64,000 nucleotides of DNA from Elysia crispata (GCA_033675545.1 JAWDGP010006684.1:1612001-1676000), one strand, 5' to 3'; numbered from the stretch's first letter, positions 1-11,421 are shown. Numbers and translations are program-made. Notes: generated from the letters alone by a model not told the origin.

Positions 1-34
1 TTCATAGTATTATATCTTTGTTCAGTGTTGACAG

Positions 35-100
35 ATCATTCAAGCCGTAGAGCGCCAGGCAGGCTATATGGAACTTGAAAGACTGAGGATGGAATCTTAG
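35..100 (+). other. Possible exon ending in a stop codon
   Basis: An acceptor-like TTGACAG precedes position 35 and a donor-like GTTGGG follows position 100. Only one frame stays open across the segment. It reads 21 codons ending MELERLRMES, then TAG as the last codon before the donor. It could be the end of an upstream gene, a terminal or poison exon of the gene that continues at 427, or a chance pattern. The next exon starts in phase 0, so this segment cannot be joined to it without passing the stop. Low confidence. Confidence 0.25.
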
Positions 101-426
101 GTTGGGTTATGTAGCAGTGGGTTCTCTATCCTAAAGTTAGGCAAAAGTCCAATGATGTTTGAATTTGTTGAGGTTATAATGACACTGTACTTAATCATTG
201 CCTCTGAGACTGAAAATAAGCAGTTGCATTTCTCTCCTTTACAGAACAGTTGCAGCCTTAGAAAGATAATGAGGGTACAAGATCAGAAACAAACCAACTT
301 TGTTCAACTGAGGAAAAAAAGGAAGAAACTTAGAATGTAGAAGTCATATGTGCATTTTACACCTAAGCAATCATCATGGATCATTTTCATATCAGAAAAA
401 TAACATTTACCTTCTTTTTTTTTCAG

Positions 427-483
427 TTTGAAAAATGTACTTGCAAGTCAGACATCAGGAAACCTCATATATTAGAGGACAAA
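427..483 (+). CDS. IBD-like gene, exon (19 codons)
   Basis: A strong polypyrimidine tract ending TTTCAG precedes it and a consensus donor GTAAGT follows. Only phase 0 is open, giving FEKCTCKSDIRKPHILEDK. It enters and leaves in phase 0, which matches the next exon. No domain recognised. Confidence 0.6.
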
Positions 484-3400
484 GTAAGTTCTATAGATTT
501 TTTTCTTTTTTTTCCTCAATTCTTATACTGTAGCTCATGTTACTTGACCTTTGGGCTCAATTATTGGGTGCAAAATTTATTTCTTGTGTTCGTGTATTTC
601 CTCATGTACTGGCTTGATAGTGATAAATCATTACCAGATGAAAGGCTGTCTTCTAATTATACTATTAGAATAAAATAAGTAAGCATTTGCCATTTGATAT
701 CTATTTTGATAAATTGATGTGAAAAATTTCTTAACCCATGTTAAATGCAGTTGCTCAATAAATTCTTTTCTTATTTTTTTTTAAACTTAAATAATCAGTC
801 ATATTGATGTGCATGTTCACAAAGATTTAGAAGACTCTTTTAACTATTTTTTTATTTCTAGATCAAAGTAGCGCATGATCCTTTTTTTTCTCCACATTTA
901 CCATTCTCAGATCAACATTTCTATGGCAGAACAAGGCAGCAAATCAGTTAAAAATGATAGAACAGAAAAAGAATCAGTTCTGAATGCTTCCAAAATCCTT
1001 GATCGTTGCATCAATAAAATAACTGGTTTGGCGGGATCTTTGGTGTACAATTCTAGGCAGGGAAACCTGAACTCTTCCAATTCCTCCTTGAATCTTTCAG
1101 ATAATCAAAGGACTGAACAGGTTTGTTTTATGTTAAAAATTACAGAATTTTATTTGAAATCTAAGATGAGACTTTAATACTTCAATGCCCGCTAAAATTC
1201 CCTGAGGAACAAGTTTTCCAGGTGTTTGAGAATCTTCATTGAAATTTTGAATTGTGTAAATGGTGAAAATAACCAATTTTTTAAAAATTCTTTTTAAAAT
1301 GTTTGCTTTAGGTTTTCTTTTCTTTTTTTAAAAATTTCTTCAAGTTACACTTTGATGTAAATTTATATAAATGATAAGAGTAAGAGTGAGTAGATAATGT
1401 ATTACATTCAGTGGTCTAAAAAATATTTTTAATCAGGATTTGATCCTGGTTCTATTTGTACATTTTTAAAAACATATCAGCATTTTTAAGTTCATTAATC
1501 ATCCTAATGTATATTCTAAAATTTGCATTAAGTAAAAGGTTTTTTATTAATTACTTGTGAACAATAAATTATTTTGGTGTATCTTAGATTCCTGAAAGCA
1601 GCAACAAAGAGAAAGATGAGCATCAAAAACGCATAACAGACTTTTTCGGAGTGGGGCATTCAGGAACAAAGGGTGTACACCCAGGCCTGGATGATACTGT
1701 TGTAGCCAGCAGCATTTCGGTGCCTCATCAACTTTCCTATGCAAGGCATGGCTCGACTAATAATATGATTGCAAAAGAAGCAATGTACAAATCTATTCAG
1801 CCTGAGAGACACATTTGTGGAGAATCTATCATGGAGCAGAAAGTAAGCAGTATAGAAAATGAACATGTAATTGATGACTCATCCAAGGAAAGTATCTCTT
1901 CAACCTATCAAAACGTTTTTGCATCGTCTGAAACGCAAAGTGACAGTCAAAAGTTTCCAGGAGCAATAGAGAAAAGAGTTACTGCCAGTAAGATGTTTTG
2001 TGCCCTAGAATTAGACAAACAAAGTCCTAGATTAATAAGTGAAGAAAATAGTTTAGTTAAAGATGTGCCTGATGTCTTAGAGGAGAACAACATTAATTTG
2101 CAAATGCCTGACGCAACCCAAGAAATTGCAATCGTGAACCAAAAAATGTCCGATCTAAAAACAGAAACATGTACCAGAAAATGCTTGTCTGATACATCAC
2201 AAATCCTTGCTGCACCAAAAGGAACAGTTTTTGTTACTGGAAAGGACACTTGCATATCTAAGAGTAGAGTCAAAGTAAATCATGGAGCAGAAAAAGCAGT
2301 AGCATTAATAGAGCAAATTGCTGATTCAGCAGAAACACAAACAATTGAACAAATACCTTGTCTCTTACAGGAAGCAACTTCTACAATTACACAAAAATCT
2401 GATGCAACAGATCAGATCTATAGTATAACAAAGAGGGCTCCCTATATAAATCGGCAAATGCATGTCTCGGAGGCATTAACCAGCACATGTGAACAGGTGC
2501 CAAGTATAACACTCACAGGAAAAACGGTAAATCCTGGTGATCAGGTGCCTGATGAAACGGATGAAAAAGTCTCATCAAATGATTCAATTTCTAGTATGTC
2601 AAGGAAAATGGCAGTGAGAGGTGAACAGTGTTCAAGTGTAAGAGAAGAAATATCAACAAATGAAAATGTTCCCAATATGGCAGAAGTGACCTTCTCAGCA
2701 GAAAATTATGAATCTAATATGAGGAAGGAAACCTTCACAAATGAAGGTATTTCTCCATGTGTATCACAAAAAGCCATCACAGCAAACCAATTGGTCCATG
2801 TTGTTTCACAAGAAATATCTGTGGTAAATAAAAAAACTTTTGATGAAATGAAAGAAGTACTTTCTACAGAGGATCGTATTAGTGAGCCATCAAAAGGAGC
2901 AGCCACAACAGTGCCTGAAATAAAGCTTTATTATAATGATCAAACAGCAAATGTAGTAAAACAAAAAGCCAGTCCCATAGAACAAATTGTTAATGCCTCT
3001 AAAAAATCAGGAAGCACTGATGTCCATATGCAACTTGAAAATGAAAACAGTTATGACTCTGACCATGTTGAATCAGAACAAAATATTGAATGCCGTGCAA
3101 ATATTGGATTGAAGGAGAAAGTTGTATCATCTTTTGATAAAAATGATCCTGGTGTAATGATGAGTATACAAAAGCCATGTAAAAATCGTGATCAGACTGA
3201 TGTGAGTAATACATGTGGAACCTCTGAGAAAGAAATTTCTTCTATTGACAAAATGAAGGAGCTACAGGTATGCTTGTCACACAGGTTTTATGGCTCCGAC
3301 TATGAAAAGAAATCAGCACAAATGCAAAGGGCATTACAGTTTCAAACATGCAGGAGAAATGAGGATGATATACATGAAAAAACATTGGGTTGTTTTCGTG

Positions 3401-6400
3401 CATCCAATTCGGGTATAAACACTTATCAAAATGACAACCTTAAACAGAAAGAAGTGCAAATGCCTCTCTTCAGTGCAGAAACTCAGAAAAACTTACACAA
3501 GTTAATCAGCAATGTAACAAAACAGGAATGTGAGAATGCAGCTAAAGAGCATGAAATGTTTCTTAAAGGTTGGAAAAAGAATATCATTTCCAATGTGGAA
3601 AGTGTGAAACATGAAAAAATAGACTTTTTTCCAGAAACTTTTGATGTTGTCAAATCTAGATATTCCTTAACAGACAGATCAGTTCCAAGGGGTGATTTTT
3701 CCGATAGCAGAGTACAGAAAGATCCCAGTCCAATAAGCGTTAAGGCAAAGCTGGACATCTTCAGTTCAGAAACACAAGAGCGCTTGAAAAGACTGATTTG
3801 TGCGACTCACCGTCAAAGGTTGAGAAACAATGAACTGGAGCATCAAAAGTTTATTGAACATTATCATAGATTAAAAAAGCCTTCCACTGATCACCAAACA
3901 CAGGAGTTTCAGCCCTTTGACATTACTGAAATAGTGAGATCCAATTACAGTGTTGTCTCACCATCACTCATTCAAGAGTTTAACCCAAAAGAAGGAAAGT
4001 TAATGCAGCAGGGAAGAGCTGAAAAGAAAAGAGTAGGAGTTCCCCATAATGAAAGAATGAAAAACAATGAACTAGAATATCAAACATTTATTAGGCATTG
4101 GCGTATGAAAAAAATCTCCTTGGATCGCCAAACTCAAGATATGCAAATGAGTGGCATAATTGAAGTTGTAAGGTCCAATTACAGAATAGTCTCACCGTTG
4201 GAAACGGAAGGGAAGCAAAAGGAAGGGTACAAAGACCCAAATATTGTGGAGCAAGAAGCACTTATTTTGTCATGTGACCTTTCAAACTCAAATGAAGTCA
4301 GCTCAGTGGAAGATAATAACAGAACTGTCGAAAGCAATGTTATAGTTAGTAAACTCACTACATCAAATGCAGATCAAACAATTAGTATTGAAAGTGAAGA
4401 TGAAATCTTTTCAAACAACCAACAAAGTTGTCAGATCACTGGCACAGAGCTGAATGATAATGACATTGAGAATGGAAATTCAGTCTGCACAGTAAAGTCG
4501 ACCAATATGTTTACCAAAGCAGAACCAGATTGTGCTGATTTACATAAAAATATTGCAAGCGATTCCACTAGAGTACAGATACATTCTAATTTATCCAGCC
4601 CTGCAGAAATTTTAGAACAAGAGCACAGCACTGACAGTGAACCTCTGGAACATCAATTCACTACTAGCACTCCTAATGTTGATAACAATAATCAGGTTCA
4701 ACATATTTCAGTTAGCCCTGTATTGAAGGTTTCTACAAATTGCAGAGAGTCAGTTCTTGCTCCTGAAAGATATGCAGATCTTACAGCCATAAGAACCTGG
4801 AAGGATGAACTGCCTGATGGTGAAATTCATCGAATATTACACATGGAGAGCAGGGCTGTTGAGACGGTGAGGCTTGCAACAGAGGGTGCTCTTACCTTTG
4901 ATGAAACATCAACTTTATATGAACCTGAGGACAGCCTGTATACTTTAAAGGCAAAATGCTCCGATCTGCAAACACCTATGATCAATGGGTACAAAAATAA
5001 AGATAAAAATTTATCTATCACAGGAAATAAAAGAATTTTTGCAGACAAGCCTACTACACACAAAAATATTTCTGAATCAAAAGATGAAATGACAGTGGTT
5101 GTTGAAGAGGATAGCAATTATGAAATGGAAGAAGATTCTTACAGTAAGAATCAACTAACTTTAAATGCAGAAGAATTTGAACATGTTAAACTAGATAGTC
5201 AAAGCAAGTCTGACACTAAACATGAAAACAGTGCGCATGCTGATCCACTGTTTATTAAGAGTATTTACAGCCTAAATGGCATGGAGCTTAGCAATACAAT
5301 TGTTGATTGCCCATTAGATAGTGATATTCAAGCTCAATCCAGCCCAGAATTATTCAGTCAGGCTTCTGCTGCTGGAATTTCTGCTTGTCCAGATGTAAAA
5401 TGTGCCACTGCCTGTTGTATAAATAAGCATGCCAATCATGCTCTAGTTAAAGACTTAGGTGATTCTGTCATTATTTATTCATCTGCTGCTCTAGAAGAAC
5501 AACTAAGCAAGTGTGGGCTTACAACAAGAGTCAGCAGAAATTCTTACTTTGTTGATCCCCTTTCGTCTAACAAGGCAAAGAACTCTGAAATTAAAGATCA
5601 AATCTTCCGGAGAGATGAACAAACTCAGAGCAAATCAGACATTGATGTGAATAAATATCAGAGTGGACTAAGAGTAGATACTGGCTTTTCAATAGGAAGT
5701 CTGTCAAAAGAATATGGACAGAGCAATGAAAACTCTGAGAAGCCGGTCAACTTCAGTTCACCCCAGCTCTCTTCTACCAGAGGCATAGACCAAACGCCCA
5801 ATAAAACAAATTCATTATCACCTAGTACAGCTGAATGTGCTGGCAGCAGCCATGGACTGAATGTTTCACATTGCTCCTCAAGCCCCACCAATGGATTGTC
5901 TTTGAGCCAGATCAGTGATCTCAAGGACGAGGAAGAAATGCATCTTGTGTGGTCCCAAGCTGATGTTAGTGTGGGTCAATCATCTGCCAGTAGCGGTGAT
6001 CAGGAAAATATTTTCTTAGGAGAGTTTGAATATTTTTCAAAATCTAGAGAGGTTAAAGAAAATATGGGTCTGTGGAATGAAGTCTTAACTAAAACTGAAG
6101 AAAAGACTTCAACAAAAATTACAGTAGAAAAAAGCAGAGCAAAAAATAATTTCTTTACTCATATAAATGAATTGCATGGGAAGACATTGAGTGGATCGAG
6201 TTCTGATAAAGGCAGCTTGGAAGAAATATCAAGTCTAAGCCTCCCAACAGAAATGTCTTTTCAAGAGTCTCTCCAAGAAACCTCAAATGTTGTTAGCTTT
6301 ATGAAGGCTGGATCAGAAAACATATCAGAAAAAAATTTCACCTATGAGATTCCCTCTAAAAAGATATCAAGTACAACTCCAGAGGAAAGCATTGTCACTC

Positions 6401-9400
6401 AGGGAAAAGAAAAGACTTCAAAATCAGTATATAGAGAGGAGCAAAGTATTGATGAAACCTCAGGCAAAAATACAGGTACTGAGCATTGTCTAGAAGGAAG
6501 ATGGAATAAAGGCGTAGAAGCAAATTTAGGTGAGAAAAAAAATGAGGGTGACTCTGCAGAAATGTCTGATATTTCTGGTCATGATGAAGAAGACAATTCT
6601 TGTATCAGAAAAGACAAAGACAATAATATCCCTAGTAAAGATGGGCTCCTTAATATTGAAGATAAGTCAGATGAATCACATGTAGGTAATGGTTTTGACA
6701 AAACTTTAAAATATCTTTGTAGTGAAGGAAATCTTGCAAAGTCAGAAAAGAACATACTCAAAGAAAATTCAGATCAAACTGACAACAGTCCAATTAATAT
6801 TAAAAGGTGCTCTAATGAAACCATTAGTGCAGGAGAAAATCTTGAAGAAACTCCTTACAGTGCTGATGTTGTAGAAATTAATTTCAAGCAAACTTCTGAT
6901 GAAATTAATGTTACAGAAACTCAAAATAAACTTGAAGAAACTTGTAAAGAAGCATTATTGACAGCGCACGTTTTTGAAGAAACTCCAGTTAGAGCTGATG
7001 TAAAAAACAATCTTGAAACTTATGAGAAAGCTGAAAATGTAAACAATATAAAGGAAACTGACATCGAACAGGACTGCAATAAAACCAAAAGTGCAGGAAA
7101 AAATCTTGAAGAAACTTCAGGTTGTTCTGATATTGTTGAAACTAATTTTGAACAAATTTCTGATGAAGTTTATGTTACAGAAAACAAACTTGAAGAAACT
7201 TGTAAGGAAGCTGATAATACAGAACAAGATAGAGCTCATGTTGTAGCATATGAGAAAGTTGATAATTTAGAAGGCGCACGAATCAATTTTGAACTTGAAC
7301 AAACCTGTAGAAAATCTAGCATCGTCAGAGATACACTTGAAGTTGAAGAGACTTCTGCTGGAGATGGTGTTGCAGAAAAGAGACTTGAACTTCCTAAGAA
7401 AGCTGATATTGGAGAAACTTCTACTGAAGTTGATATTGCTGAAAATAATCTTGAACTAATGTCAGATGAAACTGATAAAGATAGAGCTGATGTTGTAGAA
7501 AACAACCTTGAAACTTATGAGAAAGCTGATGATGCAGAATATGCACAAATCAATCTTGAACTTGAAGAGACTTTTAGTGAAGATGGTGTTTCAGAGAAGA
7601 GACTTAAAGAAACTTGTACTAAAGTTGATATTGCTGAAAATAATCTTGAACCAACTTCAGATGAAACTGATGTTTCAGATGTTAATTTTGAAGTAACTTC
7701 TGATAAAATTGATAGAGAAAAAGTCTCTGAATCTGAAAGAAGAGAAAAAATTAATGCTTCAGGTGAACATGAAGAATCAGATTTGAATAAAATCTTGTCA
7801 AGAACTGATTGTGCTGAGACAGAAGATAACGATTTTGTGCACATGACAAGTTCTACAGATATTTGCAATGGAAAAATTTCTGGTTCATATTCTTACACAA
7901 GGGATAATAGTTTCAGTTGTAAGCATTTTGCAACAAAACTTCATCAAAATGTAAATGACTCTTGCATGTCTAGTATGAATAATAAAGTTCAGTGTGATAT
8001 TTCATTAGATATTAGCTTTCAAAAAAATGAGCTTTATAATGACAGCTTACAGAAAAAGAGCTTGTTTCCCAAGAGTCGTATTAGCGAAAAAATTGTTGAA
8101 GATAAACATTTTGAGCAGCAAGAAAATAAAAGTTTGAAAAGAAAATGTGTTCAGATACCAGTATCTTTGTCAGTGAAGAAGAAACGACAAGAAAATCAAT
8201 CTGAAATTACTGAGTGTACAGAATCTTCAAAAAATAGTCATACAATGTCAACTACTGATTTAACAAAGCATTCTGCAAACTTGATAGTTATTCACTCAAC
8301 ACAAACTCCACCAAGTTGTGAATTGAGTTTTGGCCCCAAAATGTCGGTCACTTCACCCCCAAAATCTCCAGTCAATACCAGTAATCAAGCTCAACCTCTA
8401 AGATCAAGAGAGAGTACAATCTATGTTGACAAGAACTATTATGAAGAGAAGCATCTGAATTCACTGCCTCCTGAAAGCCTGAGTAATGAAAATGTCCTTT
8501 CCTTTAAAGATAGGCAAATCACAGTCACATGCAAGAAGAAAAATCTCTTTCATTCTCAAGAAGGACAAGTGAGAGGTGTCTCTTGTAAGGCTGATAACCT
8601 GGAAAGACAAAAAATATCTATCCACCCTAATACCTCTCCTGCATCTACTTTGTCAAGGCATAACCTAAAAAGGCATTCATCAACAGACAATAGTTTGGAG
8701 CATACAAAATCTAGACCAAAAAAAATATTACACTTTCTTTCCTTAAACACCTACCTGAGCAACCATTCCAACAGTTATAAAGCTTTTTCTGAAAAGCCAG
8801 TTTTGCCAACTTTATCTCCATCATTGGCAACAATGTCATCAAGTAGGTACCAGATATCACCATCCTCAGAACGTGCATCGAAATCCTTTCACAAGCACAA
8901 AGAGGAAAACTTGGAGTCAGAACATCGCCATTCACGGAAGGAGAGTCTGCAGCAAGGTAAACTAGCTTTTTACATGCATATATACTTGTTCATCAGGCTA
9001 TGGAGTTTGAAATTTAGAGTTATGAGTGAATTTTTTGATAATTATGTTTAGGTAGGCTTCCACACTATACAGTTTCTTTAAATATTTCTTTAAAAAATGC
9101 ATGCAGATTTTATGAAAGAAATATGTAAAACTGCTACTAAAATATAGACACATCTGTTAATGGCCATTCTAAATTCTGGAAGATGAAAATTTCAATTTTT
9201 AAAAAGAAAATAGTGTTCATTTATTATCTCATTACCTAATAGGACTCTTTGTTCCGTATGAGCAGATCTTATTTGTTTAGCATGTCACATATCTTTATGT
9301 TTTAATTATTATATGCACCTAGTGAAATGACAGGGTATAAGATGTATTTAACCCAAATCCAAGTTAACTTTGCCTAGTGGCAATAAAACAAGTTAAAGAA

Positions 9401-11421
9401 TGGAATAAAATTCTTAAAATGCATGCATAAAAATTAAACCAAATCTGTGTCATTTTTACTCCTTAACCTCAGCTGTGCTGGCTGAGCTTGAAAGGTTGAA
9501 TAAAGAAATCCGATCGTCCCTGAGGATAAATTCTCCAGTAAGTAAATTGATTGGCATTAAATGCTTAATACTAGTTAGAGGTGAGAGTGATTTATCTATG
9601 TGCCTTTCTCTCTCAACATTTCCCTCTCCTGTTGCAGCTTGCTTTTATCTTCTAGCTTCCTTACTCAGTTAATACCTACCTATGTTTGATGACAAACTGG
9701 CCGCTTCACCGTTCAGAATTCATTTTTTGAGAAGTTACAAAATGGAATATAAACAAGGATATCATTTTTGACTGTGAGGTTCAAACTTAAAAAAATCGAT
9801 CAATGGTCTGCTATGGTATGCCTAAAACAAGGACAGCTCGTATGTTAAATGTGTTTTGTAATTAAGTGTTCATCTCTCCTCATTTAAAGTCTCACGCTTT
9901 GTTTATATGATTCCAGTTTGGAAAAAAAATGTTGATTCCGGATGGTTATGAACTGCAAAATAAGTGGAAGCTGATACTCTGCATTTTTTCTTCAACCTTA
10001 ATTCCCATAATGTAGTATGCACTGTATTTTGTCCATCCCAAAGAACATGCAGCAGGCCATAGTGGCTTTGAAGGACCTAGATCAACTACCAATCACATCT
10101 GAGTTGTTGATGCAAACACCTGCAGTTCTTGATACAGTGAAAAAGGTAATTGTAGATATGCTTCTCTGCTGAGTTTTTTAAATGTAGTAACAGACCTGTT
10201 TTACATCAGTAAACTATTTTTAAATTTGTAATAACCTGCCTGCTGCTGCTGTTGCCAACTGGACACTATACTGAACCCCGCTTACACATAGCAAACTATA
10301 ATAGATGTATGAAGAAAGTTATTGATACTATAGTTCCATGCATACAGCAGTCAGCTGATAAATATTTATGCTCTGGATTACCTGCACTTGCTAGCACTGT
10401 TAGATCTATCTGACCTTCAACGAAGCACTCAAAATAAGTTCAATTCGAAGTTCAACAATCGATAAAAATAAAAAAAAGTGCAGATTTATGTTGAAACGAA
10501 TGTCACCTGAATAGTTGCTGGTTGTAGAATTTAGAATCTGTAAAGTAAGAACTTAACCACTCTTCCCAGTCAGTTTCTGTTTTATGGCTGCACTTCTATC
10601 CTTGAAAAAATCATTGGATCCAATTCAATATTTAGCTTATCAGCATGTCTACATTAATTTATAAGATCTCCTTTCATAAAAGTACCATATAAACAATATA
10701 ATTTTCCAGAAATTTTGCAAATAAACAACATTCTGATCAAAATCCACCTCAGTACCATAGCCTGTCATACTTCTGGAAAAAAACAAAGAAGGGCGCCCCC
10801 TCTTCACAAATAGTAACAGCTATTTCCCAAATCTGTTAGCAAAAATATGCCTATTTAGATATATATGTTCTGTTAGAATAGCATCAGATATAAATAGTAA
10901 ATATAGCAAGATCTTTAATTAGGCCATGATTTGTTACAATGATATTTGATGTAATAAGTTGCTGCTTGTATCAGCTACACCTGATGATTGATTCATGATA
11001 ATGATGTCCAGAGCAGACCAGCTGCAATTTATTTTTCAATTATAGTCAAACTCAAATTACTCTTGAGTCCAAACAGAATTTGGATATAATATAAATTCAA
11101 TTGTTAATTAGGGTATGGTATTTTGTGAGACATTCTTTTTTCTTACTCTATTGGTGGCTATTGCTTAAACCTTTGCTTGTGATTGGTTATTCTTGGTTTT
11201 AGTTTCTTTTAGCATTTTTTTTCAGGACATGAATAATTATAATTATATTAAACTAATAAACTGAATTGCATTGTATTATAAAATCTTTTTACATATTTAT
11301 CTTGTATGTTTCTTTTCAGTGTCAAAGATATGGAGGCAGTAGTGAGATTAGACAACTTTCCAACACCATCTTTACTCGGTATGAGGCTCTGATTTTACAC
11401 ATGCAAGCACATAAGCAATAG
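427..11421 (+). CDS. LEDGF/HRP2-like IBD-domain protein with PIP box (5' partial)
   Basis: Six exons join in consistent phase (427-483, 911-1120, 1588-8956, 9473-9537, 10044-10145, 11320-11421) and give 2,634 residues before TAG; the 5' end is outside the window. From N to C in the visible part: a short leader, a PIP box QKRITDFF (visible residues 102-109), about 2,400 residues rich in Ser, Glu, Asn, Lys and Thr, three internal repeats near 3460-4197, an acidic repeat region near 6820-7720, basic clusters LKRKC and KKKRQ (likely nuclear localisation), and a C-terminal helical domain. That domain aligns gap-free, by eye, with the integrase-binding domain of LEDGF/PSIP1. In LEDGF and HRP2 this domain binds short acidic-FxGF motifs of chromatin partners. 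A PWWP domain, if present, would lie upstream. The four larger introns and the two short ones near the start hold nothing recognisable. Orthology to PSIP1 is not proven; another TFIIS-N-like family member is possible. Confidence 0.75.
911..1120 (+). CDS. IBD-like gene, exon (70 codons)
   Basis: The acceptor is ATTCTCAG and the donor is GTTTGT. The open frame runs phase 0 to phase 0 and includes NASKILDRCINKITGLAGS, which could form a short helix. The rest is polar and Ser/Asn-rich. No known domain. An alternative acceptor (TTTCTAG at 861) would be out of frame with this reading, so 911 was chosen. Confidence 0.65.
1588..8956 (+). CDS. IBD-like gene, giant 7.37-kb exon
   Basis: The acceptor GTATCTTAG ends at 1587. 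The donor is CAAG|GTAAAC at 8956/8957. The frame is open throughout, 2,456 codons plus one base, so it leaves in phase 1. The open frame runs on to 9051 but the extra part is intron. The exon begins with a PIP box within its first 20 codons. It then encodes low-complexity sequence with many Ser, Glu, Lys, Asn and Thr residues, little hydrophobic core, and degenerate short repeats in the first third. Near the 3' end are Lys/Arg clusters and proline-directed sites (SPPKSP). An uninterrupted frame of this length with good splice sites at both ends supports real coding use. Function of the bulk is unknown. Confidence 0.85.
1624..1647 (+). other. PIP box (PCNA-binding motif) QKRITDFF
   Basis: The eight codons read Q-K-R-I-T-D-F-F, an exact fit to the consensus Q-x-x-[ILM]-x-x-[FY]-[FY]. 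T-D at positions 5-6 is the arrangement found in high-affinity PIP boxes. The motif sits in a disordered, basic-flanked segment, as functional PIP boxes usually do. The fourth residue after the motif is His rather than Lys/Arg, so it is not a full CRL4-Cdt2 PIP degron. PCNA binding is inferred from motif fit. Confidence 0.7.
3460..4197 (+). repeat. Three tandem internal protein repeats (about 55-75 residues)
   Basis: Repeat 1 (3460-3681) and repeat 2 (3751-3963) both begin with a hydrophobic-FS-x-ETQ helix start (LFSAETQKNLHKLI, IFSSETQERLKRLI). They continue with an Asn-Glu-Leu-Glu-like segment, FLKGW or FIEHY, and end in a V(K/R)S(R/N)Y motif. Repeat 3 (4021-4197) lacks the ETQ start but keeps NNELEYQTFIRHW and VVRSNYRIVSP. 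Repeats 2 and 3 are clearly the closer pair. This is the only part of the giant exon that looks conserved and helical. I do not recognise the family. Confidence 0.75.
6820..7720 (+). repeat. Degenerate acidic coding repeats (LEET / ADV-E-NLE)
   Basis: The protein repeats phrases such as NLEETPYSADVVE, KLEETCKEA, NNLETYEKA, DIAENNLE and TSDETD many times in overlapping variants. The region is strongly acidic (Glu/Asp) with Asn and Thr. The DNA repeats are imperfect, which suggests old expansion by local duplication followed by drift. It probably forms an extended or helical acidic linker. Confidence 0.7.
9473..9537 (+). CDS. IBD-like gene, exon encoding first IBD helix
   Basis: The acceptor is CCTTAACCTCAG and the donor is GTAAGT. 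Entering in phase 1, the split codon becomes GCT (Ala), followed by VLAELERLNKEIRSSLRINSP. This corresponds to the first helix and following loop of the LEDGF IBD. The exon leaves in phase 0. A longer open frame continues to 9672 but has no similarity beyond the donor. Confidence 0.8.
10044..10145 (+). CDS. IBD-like gene, exon encoding IBD middle helices
   Basis: The acceptor is GTCCATCCCAAAG and the donor is GTAATT; 34 codons, phase 0 to 0. It encodes NMQQAIVALKDLDQLPIT and runs on to LDTVKK. The acceptor at 10043 was chosen over nearby AGs because it gives a gap-free match in length to the LEDGF IBD. The KK pair before the donor corresponds to a conserved basic patch. Confidence 0.8.
10146..11319 (+). 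other. Last intron of the IBD-like gene
   Basis: This is AT-rich intron sequence. I see no coding similarity, mobile-element ends or long repeats. The other introns of this gene (484-910, 1121-1587, 8957-9472, 9538-10043) are likewise unremarkable. Confidence 0.6.
11320..11421 (+). CDS. IBD-like gene, last exon and stop
   Basis: The acceptor is TTTCTTTTCAG. The exon encodes CQRYGGSSEIRQLSN, then a helix ending TRYEALILHMQAHKQ and TAG. It completes the IBD-like domain. The protein ends almost directly after it, unlike human LEDGF, which has a long acidic/Gln-rich tail after the IBD. Confidence 0.8.
   Translation, partial: CQRYGGSSEIRQLSNTIFTRYEALILHMQAHKQ

Noticed and set aside
1636..1659. 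CRL4-Cdt2 PIP degron
   Set aside because: T-D is present but the +4 residue after the PIP box is His, not the required Lys/Arg.
5995..6039. IBD-binding motif within the same protein (NIFLGEFEYF)
   Set aside because: Has acidic lead-in and F-x-G, but an extra residue breaks the F-x-G-F spacing.
9538..9672. Continuation of the open frame past exon 9473-9537
   Set aside because: A consensus donor GTAAGT at 9538 and the IBD match in the next exon show this is intron.
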